Shown piece by piece: positions 1 through 7,889 of a DNA stretch of 32,325 nucleotides; within the stretch, counting starts at the first letter, position 1, and each line of letters starts with the position of its first letter. Where the stretch lies: the IMG/VR virus record IMGVR_UViG_3300022857_000035, positions 1 through 32,325 of that record, one strand, 5' to 3'. The notes under the pieces are model-generated. The model was not told the origin of the DNA. It searched no databases and saw nothing but the letters and a program-made list of their open reading frames with translations. The position numbers and the translations under genes are program-made. The DNA is from a virus.

Positions 1-127
1 AATTTCCTGTACCTAAACCTTTAATATAACTGTGGCTGCCATCATGATAAATCTGTAGATCATCACCAGCACCAAAGGTAGCCTTGCCGTTGTCGCCTAG
101 TGCTATGCCGCCGTTGGCTGTGATTTC
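1..127. repeat. 127-bp exact direct repeat, left copy
   Basis: Bases 1-127 are identical to 32112-32238 and the match ends at 128 (g versus t). On the minus strand both copies encode the fibre module from GEITANGG to GLGTGN. The left copy begins at the first base of the window. A repeat of exactly 127 bases at a contig edge is what a de Bruijn assembler with k=127 would leave at an unresolved repeat. Confidence 0.95.
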
Positions 128-247
128 GCCCGTAAAGGTAGCGCCCGAAAGCTCTGCCTTATCAGTGTTTAAGTTGGTAAAGTTAGCATCAACTTCGTTA
201 TTAGTTAGGGGCGAACCTTTGCCAGCCCTTGTCGTGATAGTAGCCAT
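1..247 (-). CDS. Tail fibre protein, N-terminal part (runs off left edge)
   Basis: The ORF starts at ATG 247, after the ribosome site AAGGGGC, and is still open at base 1, so about 82 residues are visible. It begins MATITTRAGKGSPLTNNEVD and goes on with DANFTNLNTDKAEL, the N-terminal signature of many tail-fibre proteins of aquatic phages, where this end attaches the fibre to the tail. A module with LQIYHDGSHSYI follows, which is repeated word for word in the fibre gene at the right end. The gene lies 16 bp beyond the stop of the structural gene at 264-713. It is probably the 5' end of the same fibre gene whose 3' part occupies 28831-32325. The alternative is two separate fibre genes sharing a module. 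Confidence 0.85.
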   Translation of the reverse strand, partial: MATITTRAGKGSPLTNNEVDANFTNLNTDKAELSGATFTGEITANGGIALGDNGKATFGAGDDLQIYHDGSHSYIKGLGTGN

Positions 248-263
248 TGGAAGCCCCTTCTAA

Positions 264-713
264 TTAAGATGCGGTTAAAGTAATAGTCCAAGTTACTGAC
301 ATAGTATCGTCAGCGGCTTTATTCACTACAGCAAACACTGTACGACAAAGCATAGTGCCACTAGATGCAGCGTTAAATACGCCAGCCTCTGTAACGGCTC
401 CTGTGCCCTCTCCTGCTTCAAACGATGAAACGTAGGTAATGGTATTGCTAGAAGCAGAAGTGCTGTCTAACGCCTCCCTAGAGCCTAGAATCGACACTAG
501 ATCGGTCTGGCCTGAAGATGCAGCGGTAGTGCCTGAACCTAAAGCCATGTGCGACATCACACCGGCAGAAGTGCCACCCATGCGCGAGCAAATAAACTCA
601 AGGCCGGAGCTAACCACCAAGTTATGTATCTCACGGCTTTCTTTTACATTGCCATTTTTGTCTTTCAATACTAGCGCAACATCACCGCTCAGCTTTAATT
701 CTTCGTTAATCAT
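264..713 (-). CDS. Phage structural protein, tail-fibre accessory type
   Basis: 149 aa, starting MINEELKLSGDVALVLKDKN after the good ribosome site AGGTGA. The N-terminal pattern (L-x-G-D-V-x-L-V-L-K-D-x-N-G-x-V, then IHNLVVSSG) is that of a virion protein found beside tail-fibre genes in many phages. The rest is Gly/Ser/Thr-rich and beta-strand-like, with segments such as MALGSGTT and AGVFNAASSGTMLCR. It lies between a low-complexity tail protein (724-1344) and the fibre gene starting at 247, so it probably sits at the tail tip or fibre base. No enzymatic motif is visible. Family resemblance is recalled, not searched. Confidence 0.7.
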   Translation of the reverse strand: MINEELKLSGDVALVLKDKNGNVKESREIHNLVVSSGLEFICSRMGGTSAGVMSHMALGSGTTAASSGQTDLVSILGSREALDSTSASSNTITYVSSFEAGEGTGAVTEAGVFNAASSGTMLCRTVFAVVNKAADDTMSVTWTITLTAS

Positions 714-723
714 AAATCACCTG

Positions 724-1344
724 TTAAAAAGTTCGGCTTGCGCCAACATAATCTTCTGAGAAATAGTCAAAGGCGCAATAACCCTGACTTCGTAAGGAAC
801 CTGTATCATTAGGCCCGATTGTATCACTAACCGCGCTCATACTAGAATAGGCAAAAGAATCCGATAAAGTAGACAAGTCTGATGTAACTTTTGTAAAAGT
901 CATCTCTTGGTCGTCTTCAGCAGAAGCTTCACCGTCTAAGTCATCGGTTACCCCAGCAAGCTCATCAATAAACTTGTGAAAGCCCATAGTCTGATTTTCG
1001 CTGGCAGATGAATTATCTTGCAGTGCTTTACCGACTGCAAACGTATCAATCTGATCTGAGGTTAAACCAGAATCAGCCTGTACTGTGCCAATATCTAACG
1101 CGGCAGAATCCGCAGTGACTGAGCTATCAGATAAAGTCTTGCCAACTGATTGCGTTGCAAGATCGGTTACTGCCTGAGAGTCAGATAAAGACTTGCTTAT
1201 AGACTTAACCTGAACATCAGATAGACCTAATACCTCAAAAAAGAACCTAAAGATTAGGAAGTCACCAACCTTAATGCTGGCAACGGCTTTCTTGAAACCT
1301 ATCTCTGCAACGGCTTTCTTAAAAGCGACTATTGCGTTAATCAT
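724..1344 (-). CDS. Low-complexity tail protein with SDS/AD-rich repeats
   Basis: 206 aa, with ATG overlapping the previous stop (TAATG). A basic, hydrophobic N-terminus (FKKAVAEIGFKKAVASIKVG) is followed by degenerate repeats of about 17-20 residues built on S-x-S-L-S-D-S and A-D-S-A-A-L (roughly residues 45-130). The C-terminus carries GSLRSQGYCAFDYFSEDYVG, a sequence I recognise from tail proteins of marine phages. The middle is very acidic. The repeats and operon position point to an elongated fibre or tail-tip decoration. The function is inferred from context only. Confidence 0.65.
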   Translation of the reverse strand: MINAIVAFKKAVAEIGFKKAVASIKVGDFLIFRFFFEVLGLSDVQVKSISKSLSDSQAVTDLATQSVGKTLSDSSVTADSAALDIGTVQADSGLTSDQIDTFAVGKALQDNSSASENQTMGFHKFIDELAGVTDDLDGEASAEDDQEMTFTKVTSDLSTLSDSFAYSSMSAVSDTIGPNDTGSLRSQGYCAFDYFSEDYVGASRTF

Positions 1345-1673
1345 TAGAAGTCAGCTCTTAAATAGAAGTTTAGCACTGAAAATACCGTTTCTATTGTTCC
1401 ACTAGAGTATGTGATTTCTATTTCGCCTTCGTAATACCCTGCATCAATGTCTAGCTGAGTGCCGGAAAAAGAGAAGATAGCAATGCCGTCTTGGAAATTG
1501 TCGCCTACGTCAGCCGCTGCTAGAGTAAAAAGGACTGTAGGGGTATCTTTAGCTCTAAACTTTAACGCGCAAGTGCCATTAGCAAAGTTGATTACGCTGC
1601 CGTCATCGTCTCTGGTCAATACAGCTTGTATTTGAGGGGCTTGGTCACCCTGTACTAATTGATAAATTCTCAT
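1344..1673 (-). CDS. Baseplate/tail-tip adaptor, BppU N-terminal-like
   Basis: 109 aa, starting MRIYQLVQGDQAPQIQAVLT. The opening (ligand-free beta protein, QGDQAPQIQ, then a D-D-G-S linker) and the closing lines YYEGEIEITYSSG and FYLRADF match the small beta-sandwich of the BppU N-terminal type, which joins receptor-binding proteins to the tail tip in Gram-positive phages and recurs in Gram-negative phages. The ribosome site is CGGAGT, and the start lies next to the stop of the gene at 1677. The assignment is by pattern; a structure prediction would settle it. Confidence 0.6.
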   Translation of the reverse strand: MRIYQLVQGDQAPQIQAVLTRDDDGSVINFANGTCALKFRAKDTPTVLFTLAAADVGDNFQDGIAIFSFSGTQLDIDAGYYEGEIEITYSSGTIETVFSVLNFYLRADF

Positions 1674-1676
1674 GCA

Positions 1677-2102
1677 TTACTCCGGCTTTGTAGGCCATAT
1701 TATATCATCTAAAGATGTAGCGGCTGCGTAAGTTTCGGGAACGTCTCGCAGTGCTTGCCGGTAAACTGCCCATTCTGTTTTCTTTGTAGTGGTTAGCGGA
1801 GTGTCTGGGAACTGCGTCCAATCTGATCCCGCTATTGCAATATCTCTAAGACCCCTAACATTCGACCAATAAATTTCAGACGCAAAAATCCAAGCGTTAT
1901 TTGCCCATTGATGCCAATCGTCAGTAGCGGCATCTCTTGTTTGCCACCCTGCGTCCCAGTACCAAGTGTTTAAAACTTCTTGATCGTCAGAGTTGTGATC
2001 AATATGCCTAGCAATGCATTCATTGTAAGTCTCGCCATCTACATACATATCATCAACAGCAGGGCTAATAGTGTACGCCACTTCACCGTTAATTTTAACC
2101 AT
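1677..2102 (-). CDS. Phage tail assembly chaperone-like protein (tail_APC)
   Basis: I chose ATG 2102 (141 aa, MVKINGEVAYTISPAVDDMY) because AAAGGT lies just before it. ATG 2117 would add five residues and overlap the previous stop as ATGA. The C-terminal third has the signature DWTQFPDTPLTTTKKTEWAVYRQALRDVPE ending in IIWPTKPE, written here in overlapping parts: DWTQFPDTPL, EWAVYRQALRDVP, IIWPTKPE. This signature marks the tail assembly chaperone domain attached to many tail fibre and tail collar genes, which probably helps fibre folding or attachment. The aromatic-rich middle (WYWDAGWQTRDAATDDWHQW) is unusual but fits this group. Confidence 0.7.
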   Translation of the reverse strand: MVKINGEVAYTISPAVDDMYVDGETYNECIARHIDHNSDDQEVLNTWYWDAGWQTRDAATDDWHQWANNAWIFASEIYWSNVRGLRDIAIAGSDWTQFPDTPLTTTKKTEWAVYRQALRDVPETYAAATSLDDIIWPTKPE

Positions 2103-2113
2103 TGCTACCTTTA

Positions 2114-2791
2114 TCATGTAAAAGTACCTATTAAATTTGTTTTAAACCCGCCACCAAAAAGTGACGATGTAGGGGTGCCAATAATAAATGATGGGGCTAA
2201 TTGATGTTTAATTGTATTGTTACCGTAATCCCAAACAACAAAATAGGAGAAAACGGCAGACAATTGGCTGTTAATTTGGCCAATTCCTAAATCAGCTTTT
2301 CCTGTCATAAGAGCATAGACTCCACTCATACTAGGAACATTCATTGTTGAAGCGGTACTGGTAGACGTAATAAATTCAAAAGATACTTGCTGGACTCGAA
2401 AATTGCCGTTGTTGGAATTAAAAGCAGGATCGCCATTAACCTTGTTAACTAACAATCCGTGATCAGGATTATTATTAACGGGCATATCAACGGATCTAAC
2501 TGCAATAATCCAGCTAATCGACTTTAAGGTTGAGTCATTAACGGCCTGCTGGAAAAAGAACTTGTTAGTGCTTGCTACATATTTGAAAGTTAAGCCAGTC
2601 ACGCCGCTTTCTGTAACTGCTTTAGCAAAAATAACGTAAGATGCTGGAGTGTTAGCTGGAAGATCTACAGTATTTTGAGTGTTTCCGTAGCTAGAGCTAA
2701 CTGTCCCGCTGGCAAATACTGCCATATTGTCATAAATTCCGTCAATTTGAATAAAGCCAGATTCGTTTTCGCAAATAATTCCATAACTCAT
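2114..2791 (-). CDS. Tail-tip structural protein, unknown family
   Basis: 225 aa, starting MSYGIICENESGFIQIDG. It is made of short beta-strand-like segments with many Ser/Thr/Asn/Gly residues, and has no membrane segment or catalytic motif. The start (MSYG-I-x-x-x-N/D-x-x-G-x-x-x-I/L-D) closely resembles that of the next gene (MAYGLNVWDASGNVRLDT), so the two are probably diverged relatives or share an N-terminal docking domain. It overlaps its neighbours by 4 bp on both sides, which indicates coupled translation within the tail-tip operon. Proteins of this style downstream of J in lambda-like phages are usually minor tail components; the role here is inferred. Confidence 0.6.
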   Translation of the reverse strand: MSYGIICENESGFIQIDGIYDNMAVFASGTVSSSYGNTQNTVDLPANTPASYVIFAKAVTESGVTGLTFKYVASTNKFFFQQAVNDSTLKSISWIIAVRSVDMPVNNNPDHGLLVNKVNGDPAFNSNNGNFRVQQVSFEFITSTSTASTMNVPSMSGVYALMTGKADLGIGQINSQLSAVFSYFVVWDYGNNTIKHQLAPSFIIGTPTSSLFGGGFKTNLIGTFT

Positions 2792-3066
2792 ACTCTAAAC
2801 ACCTCTACTTCATAAGCTAAAGATGAACTGCCAGTGTTAACATGCTTAAACAAGTTTGTTCCCATTTCTAAGCGGCCAGTATAATTTACAGTAATTCTGT
2901 CATTTAGACCCCAAGTTCCGTCATTTGACATTCCAGAAACTGTAATGGTCGTTGTAGAGTTTCCAGCAGTTGTACCTGTGTAAAGGGCTACAAAACGCAC
3001 CTCTCTATCAGTAGTATCTAACCTGACATTCCCGCTCGCATCCCATACGTTAAGACCATAAGCCAT
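2788..3066 (-). CDS. Small tail-tip protein, unknown family
   Basis: 92 aa, starting MAYGLNVWDASGNVRLDTTD; the ATG overlaps the stop of the large tail-tip gene (TAATG). It is all beta-like, rich in Thr and Gly, and ends FKHVNTGSSSLAYEVEVFRV. The first 17 residues resemble the start of the gene at 2114-2791. Its place directly behind the J-like gene suggests a minor protein that docks on the central tail tip. No motif gives a more exact role. Confidence 0.6.
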   Translation of the reverse strand: MAYGLNVWDASGNVRLDTTDREVRFVALYTGTTAGNSTTTITVSGMSNDGTWGLNDRITVNYTGRLEMGTNLFKHVNTGSSSLAYEVEVFRV

Positions 3067-6000
3067 TAGGCAAGATTCCCTAACTTAACTCTAAGAGTAG
3101 ACCCTTCATAAATTTTTATAACGTCCGATTCTATCTCCATTCTTGAGCCAGTTGCCGCAGATTTAATGCTAATTCCTGCGCTTGCCGTTCCTGAGATATT
3201 AACCTGACTAACGTCAATAGTACCTGTCTTCAACAAGCCGCCATTAATGGTAGTTATCTCAGAGCTTGACGCATTTGCAAGCTCGCTGTTTAGGTTGGTA
3301 AACGTCACCAATCCGTCAAATTGAACGCTATTAAAGGGAGTGTTAAACGTTCTGGTCTGCGTTCCATCAAACTCAGCTTCAGTGACATGCCAGTAAGTGG
3401 CCCAGTATTTAGCGTCACCACCTGTATTGGTTGGCGGGGTAGTTGACCAGTTAGCGGTTAATCCTCCAAATGATCCTGTATTAAAAACAAACTCAGTTGC
3501 GCTAGGAGAGGACGGAGCCGATGCCTGAGAAACCGAATAATAAAGATAGCCGTCCGCACTTCGTATGCCAGCGGCTCCATTAGTTCCGTCAGTTCCGTCA
3601 GTTCCGTCAGTTCCGTTAGTTCCGTCTGTACCGTCTGTACCGTCTGTACCGTTTGAGGCAAGAAGCTGCGGGGCAGACCAATCACTTGTTCCAGTTACTG
3701 AATCTGTAGAACTTGTCGATGTAGCTATTGCGTTACAAACATATAAATTGTCAGTTCCTGCGGGGACAGTTCCAGTAAAGCTATTGCCCAAATCATTATT
3801 ATTAAACGTAGCAGTGCTAAACGTCCAAGTTCTTGTTGTGCTTGGTTTGTCTGTTACGGTAGAGCCAGATCTTTTGTAAGCGTAAACAACAGCCGTATTA
3901 AATCCATTAGTTCCGTCTGTACCGTCTGTACCGTCAGAACCTACACTTCCTAAAATATTAGGTGCCGACCAATCAGATGCAGCAACAGAATCAGTTGCAC
4001 CTGACGATGAAGCAACAGCAGCGCAAATGTAAAGGTCATCTGATCCTGAAGGAACTGAAGCAGTCCAGCTATTTCCTAAATCATTGTCGTTAAATGTTGC
4101 CGTAGAAAATGTCCACGTTCTCGCCGTTGCCGGCTTGTTTGTAGAAGCTAAAGCTGATGCTGAACGCTTGTATGCATAAACAGGTGCGGTATTTATTCCA
4201 TCAGAACCATTATCTCCGTCAATTCCGTTGCTGCCGTTTTGAACAAACAAGATTGGAGAAGTCCAGCTTAAAGTAGCATCTGTACCTGTAGCTCCTGCTA
4301 TTTGAGCTTGAGTTGTTGATGCATAGATTGGATCAGTTCCTGACGGAATAGATGCAGACCAATTTGAGGGGGCAGTAATTGTATTGTTTGTAAAGTTGTA
4401 AGAGCCTCCAGAAGGAGCCGATGGCGATGAAGACGATCTTTGATAAACAGGAAAAACAAATGTACTTAATCCGTTTGCCCCATTAGTTCCATCGGTTCCA
4501 TCGGTTCCGTCTGTGCCATTACCGCCATTTTCTGCAATTATTACAGGTGTAGACCAAGTTCCTGCCGTAACAGTGCCGGTATCTCCTGATACGGAAAACT
4601 GGAATGTGGCTTGATAAATTGGATCAGTTCCAGTAGGCACGGCAATAGACCACCCGCTAGGAGCGGTTAACGTGTTTGTGCCAAAGTTAAACGTACCACC
4701 TGTAGGTGCTGAAAGCGCAGTTGCAGACCGCTTAAATATTGGAGCTGTAAAAGTAGAGGTTCCGTCAGAGCCGTTAATAGCTTCGGCATTAGTGGTCGCA
4801 TTAACCACGCCTGTAAATGCTGACTTATTGCCGCTGTAGTCCACTGACTTAAACTTGTAGTAGAAAGCAGTAGCATCAGCAATGCCACCGTTTAAGAATT
4901 CAGTTACTGCGCTAAATCCACCGCCTACAGTAGCCACTTCAGCATAAGTGCCGCCTGAAGAAGTTGATCGATAGACTTCTACGTTAGAAAAGTCCTTGTC
5001 AGCAGGGTTAGTCCACTTTAGGCTGATTGACTTATAACCAGCCGTAGCTGATAGAGATGTGGGAACTGCTGGTGCAGTAGTATCGCCCGTTGCTGATACG
5101 TTAGCTGTTGCGTATGAGCTGCGAACGCCAATGTCATTGATTGCGCGAACCCTAGTGTAATAAAGCTGACCGCTAATTAGAGGCGATATAGTATGCTGCA
5201 AGCCGTCAACGTCTACAGTGTTCCATGTGGAACCATCTGTTGACCACTGGTAATCATACCGAACGACAAAAACATCCGCGCTGGCAACCCAAGTAGATGT
5301 TATCTGTGGGACTATATTTCCATCATTATTGACGGTGGTGGATGCTGTGCCAGTAAAAGAAGTAGGAGCAAAAACACTGCTGCCGTTATATAGGCTTACT
5401 TCGCCACCAGATAAATAATCTTCTTCGTCAGAAGCTGCCCAGTCATATATTTCAGAAGCCGTTTCTATCGCGCTGACATTGACTATAATCTCTCCCTCCA
5501 GGCTGAGATCAAAGCTATAACCTAATACGTCAAAGACTTTTGATGTCCATCCAATCTTGGCGTTGGTGATCATAATAGTATCACCCGCTTTAAACTTTAA
5601 GGCGGCAAGGTTGCAGGGAACTGTAATCTGAGTCTGCTGTCGTGATTGTAACAAGGCCAATTTAGCCAGACGCTGCGCTCTAACGCTACTGGTCGTAAAA
5701 GGCAAAGGCATATCAAGGTAAATAGGATCGCCATCAGCCGCGCTGTAGGTGCTGCTAATAACGGAAGGATAATCGGCCAGAATATAGTTATCTTCAGAAC
5801 TTAAAAATACGCCTTTCACGCCATTGTAAATACTGCGTCTGCTTTGCTTTGTTTGAATTGATACAGCGGCAACCATTACAGATTCATCAATGGTTACTGT
5901 TGGGGCTGTGTAGGCTGCGCCAGAGATAAAGTATTCACCGCCAGAATGAATGAGCCTGCCTGCCATCGATGACAATAGTGACTCAATGTTATCTTGCCTT

Positions 6001-6815
6001 GAACTGCCTGTATTTAATACGCCATCACAGACGTATCTGTTTTGAGTCCCGCCAGCAGTTAAAGCAACTTGTTGATCACAAAGAACTTGAGCCGTAGATA
6101 ATGCAGTAGCGTTAATGTTTGCGGTGACTTCGGCCAGACCGTATTTAGTATCAAGAAGATAATCCCGAACAATTAAAGCGGGATTCTGAGTCCATACTGT
6201 CGTTGCTGTCGTTGGGTTATAAACTTTTTTCCCGCGAACGATTGCAGATACGTTGGGAAGTCCGTTAGCAAACTGTTCAGCATCATATTCTAGGCGAACA
6301 TAAATATAGGCTGTATCTAATAGTTTGTGATCGGTAGTCCACTGTGATGACGCGGAAACCAGAGTTGAGTCTGCTGTTGTTTGAGTCCCATCATGTAAAC
6401 CAAGGTAAACGTAAGTTCCCCAGCTACCAACAAAACTGCCGCCATCCCAAATCTTCTGATCATTAAAATAGATTTCTTCATAGGCATCAATAGCATGACC
6501 AGCTATAGCAATGACCATGTGCATGAATTTGTTTTCTTCTCCAGTTGAGTCTAAATAAACAATCGACCCGCCAACTCTAGCCCTACCATACACTATCTTT
6601 CTAGTGGAGGCAGGTTCTCGCACCGTCATAGTCGTTCCAGACATTTGCTGACCCATTGACGGAGTAGGCATCAACGCCCTAGAAACCATAGAGAGTCCAG
6701 CACCAATAGCAAACGCTGCCGCAAAAGACCCTAAAGCCCCAAGCCCAAAAAGGCTTAAACTTGCTGCTGCCGCCCCTGCTGCTGATGCTAATCCTGCTAC
6801 TGCTGCAATTGCCAT
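3066..6815 (-). CDS. Central tail-tip / host-specificity protein (J-like) with collagen-like linkers
   Basis: 1249 aa, starting after the ribosome site AGGTAGATAAA. Order: an Ala/Gly-rich hydrophobic N-terminus (1-48), a tail-hub part with RKIVYGRARVGGSIVYLD (72-89) and EIYFNDQKIWDG (114-125), and beta domains to about 470. Then come two fibronectin type III-like domains (about 480-575 and 582-675), and four similar beta modules of about 75-80 residues (685-762, 785-858, 877-956, 974-1055). These are separated by Gly-x-x linkers at 764-782, 861-873, 957-971 and 1056-1083. A C-terminal module follows, with NLNSELANASSSEITTINGG. This is the layout of tail-tip proteins that close the tail tube and contact the host receptor. 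The linkers probably form collagen-like trimers, giving rigid rods between beta domains. Confidence 0.88.
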   Translation of the reverse strand: MAIAAVAGLASAAGAAAASLSLFGLGALGSFAAAFAIGAGLSMVSRALMPTPSMGQQMSGTTMTVREPASTRKIVYGRARVGGSIVYLDSTGEENKFMHMVIAIAGHAIDAYEEIYFNDQKIWDGGSFVGSWGTYVYLGLHDGTQTTADSTLVSASSQWTTDHKLLDTAYIYVRLEYDAEQFANGLPNVSAIVRGKKVYNPTTATTVWTQNPALIVRDYLLDTKYGLAEVTANINATALSTAQVLCDQQVALTAGGTQNRYVCDGVLNTGSSRQDNIESLLSSMAGRLIHSGGEYFISGAAYTAPTVTIDESVMVAAVSIQTKQSRRSIYNGVKGVFLSSEDNYILADYPSVISSTYSAADGDPIYLDMPLPFTTSSVRAQRLAKLALLQSRQQTQITVPCNLAALKFKAGDTIMITNAKIGWTSKVFDVLGYSFDLSLEGEIIVNVSAIETASEIYDWAASDEEDYLSGGEVSLYNGSSVFAPTSFTGTASTTVNNDGNIVPQITSTWVASADVFVVRYDYQWSTDGSTWNTVDVDGLQHTISPLISGQLYYTRVRAINDIGVRSSYATANVSATGDTTAPAVPTSLSATAGYKSISLKWTNPADKDFSNVEVYRSTSSGGTYAEVATVGGGFSAVTEFLNGGIADATAFYYKFKSVDYSGNKSAFTGVVNATTNAEAINGSDGTSTFTAPIFKRSATALSAPTGGTFNFGTNTLTAPSGWSIAVPTGTDPIYQATFQFSVSGDTGTVTAGTWSTPVIIAENGGNGTDGTDGTDGTNGANGLSTFVFPVYQRSSSSPSAPSGGSYNFTNNTITAPSNWSASIPSGTDPIYASTTQAQIAGATGTDATLSWTSPILFVQNGSNGIDGDNGSDGINTAPVYAYKRSASALASTNKPATARTWTFSTATFNDNDLGNSWTASVPSGSDDLYICAAVASSSGATDSVAASDWSAPNILGSVGSDGTDGTDGTNGFNTAVVYAYKRSGSTVTDKPSTTRTWTFSTATFNNNDLGNSFTGTVPAGTDNLYVCNAIATSTSSTDSVTGTSDWSAPQLLASNGTDGTDGTDGTNGTDGTDGTDGTNGAAGIRSADGYLYYSVSQASAPSSPSATEFVFNTGSFGGLTANWSTTPPTNTGGDAKYWATYWHVTEAEFDGTQTRTFNTPFNSVQFDGLVTFTNLNSELANASSSEITTINGGLLKTGTIDVSQVNISGTASAGISIKSAATGSRMEIESDVIKIYEGSTLRVKLGNLA
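3567..3650 (-). repeat. 9-bp tandem repeats encoding a (GTDGTDGTN) collagen-like linker
   Basis: This is the longest of four Gly-x-x linkers in the tail-tip gene (residues 1056-1083). On the plus strand it reads as repeats of GTTCCGTCA, GTTCCGTTA and GTACCGTCT in runs. Further short runs lie at 3903-3947, 4197-4235 and 4470-4526. Neighbouring units are identical at the DNA level, so slippage or recombination could change linker length. Confidence 0.9.
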
Positions 6816-6816
6816 T

Positions 6817-7272
6817 TTATCTACCTAGAAATTTAGAATAAACGCGCTCTATCAGATCAAAGCCCATGCCAAGCATTAGGCTATCAAATGGAATATGCAC
6901 CTTTGTATTAATCATTAGCAAGGAAACGCCACGCTCCTTACAGTAATCTTCTGCAAACTTTATTAGCTTATAGCCTGTTGCTCCCGCCCTGCTATCTGGA
7001 AGTACAAACAAAACATCATTATTTGCAAACTTGTGGTCTTGATAATGAATGCTTTGTGAAACCATCAGGACAAAATAACCAACCAGTGTTCCGTTATCTC
7101 TTGCTGTAAATATGGTAAGAATCCCAGCAGCGTCTAGTTTAGCGTATTCTTTCCAGTTTGGGTTTAGCTTTATCTCGCCTTGGTTTAACGCTACCAATTC
7201 CCAATGCTTATCGAGCAAAGGTTTGATCTCATCCTTTACGTTCGCCATACATTCGTGAGCAATAGTAATCAA
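6817..7272 (-). CDS. GNAT-family N-acetyltransferase-like protein
   Basis: 151 aa if it starts at TTG 7272, which has AGGTAAG about 8 bases ahead. The first ATG is at 7251 (MANVKDEIK) and lacks such a site. The fold pattern is GNAT: DNGTLVGYFVLMVSQSIHY (about residues 59-77, strands 2-4), then a loop with LPDSRAGATGYKLIKFAEDY (about 91-110). In that loop R-A-G-A-T-G-x-K stands in for the acetyl-CoA pyrophosphate loop (Q/R-x-x-G-x-G/A). LLMINTKV and GFDLIERVYSKFLG follow. It lies between two tail genes. Similar enzymes occur in tail operons of other phages; the substrate is unknown and could be a virion or host protein. Confidence 0.75.
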   Translation of the reverse strand: MITIAHECMANVKDEIKPLLDKHWELVALNQGEIKLNPNWKEYAKLDAAGILTIFTARDNGTLVGYFVLMVSQSIHYQDHKFANNDVLFVLPDSRAGATGYKLIKFAEDYCKERGVSLLMINTKVHIPFDSLMLGMGFDLIERVYSKFLGR

Positions 7273-7277
7273 TTGGC

Positions 7278-7889
7278 TTACCTAAAAGGAAATGAGCTGA
7301 TGTTAGTGTTTGTATTCATTGATGCAGGCGAAGGCCGACCCCAGACAATTTCTTTCTCTTGAATCTTAGCGACAAATTCAAAACCTTTATCTGTGGGGTG
7401 TTCAATCTTTTGATCTTCTGCGGTGTAACGCCTAACAGCCGTTCTTTGAAATGCAATTAGCTTATTCTCTGCCGTCACTGTAATCGTAGACGTATCGCCA
7501 GCATCCGCAATCGTCATTACATCCATAAACCCGCTAAACAATATAACAGGGCTAGAAATTAGATCACCGTTTTCATCAAATGCGCCTAGACGGATAGTCA
7601 TCGGCCTGCCTTGGTACGGTTCATCTCTAGCCAAAGTCAATAATGATGCCTTGATACCCGCTAATGTAACGCTTGCCCCGTTAGCTGTTAGATCACTTGT
7701 CTCTTGTATAGAGGCAATGTTTAACAAATCCCCCGCACCCAAATAGGTGTTGGAGTTGTAGGCTAAATCACCGTAACCAGACCACAAGAAAATGCTTCCA
7801 GATGTAAACTCAAGATCAAGCAGGTAGATTGGTCGCACTAATTCAGCGACTGCAACCGCCTGCATTTCGGTGCTTAATACTCTGCTCAT
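7278..7889 (-). CDS. Tail protein, minor-tail/hub type
   Basis: 203 aa; the ATG overlaps the previous stop (TAATG). It starts MSRVLSTEMQAVAVAELVRP and has LDLEFTSGSIFLWSGYGDL, then ETSDLTANGASVTLAGI and LFSGFMDVMTI. These are recurrent lines of a family encoded just before J-like tail-tip genes in many siphoviruses and gene transfer agents. Such proteins form part of the tail hub between the distal tail protein and the tip. The C-terminus (IQEKEIVWGRPSPASMNTN) lacks the NlpC/P60 peptidase found at this position in some phages, and no Cys/His catalytic pair is visible. The hub role is inferred from order. Confidence 0.7.
   Translation of the reverse strand: MSRVLSTEMQAVAVAELVRPIYLLDLEFTSGSIFLWSGYGDLAYNSNTYLGAGDLLNIASIQETSDLTANGASVTLAGIKASLLTLARDEPYQGRPMTIRLGAFDENGDLISSPVILFSGFMDVMTIADAGDTSTITVTAENKLIAFQRTAVRRYTAEDQKIEHPTDKGFEFVAKIQEKEIVWGRPSPASMNTNTNISSFPFR

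Noticed and set aside
439-759. Plus-strand ORFs of 60-170 codons across the late genes (for example 439-759, 11580-12086, 12653-13177, 13503-14018).
   Set aside because: They are antisense to well-supported structural genes, have no ribosome sites or family resemblance, and share the composition of the genes opposite.
3458-3879. Open frames with repeated VPSVPS or QTVQTV/ELTELT on either strand.
   Set aside because: They are produced by the 9-bp repeats of the collagen-like linker, which keep all frames open.
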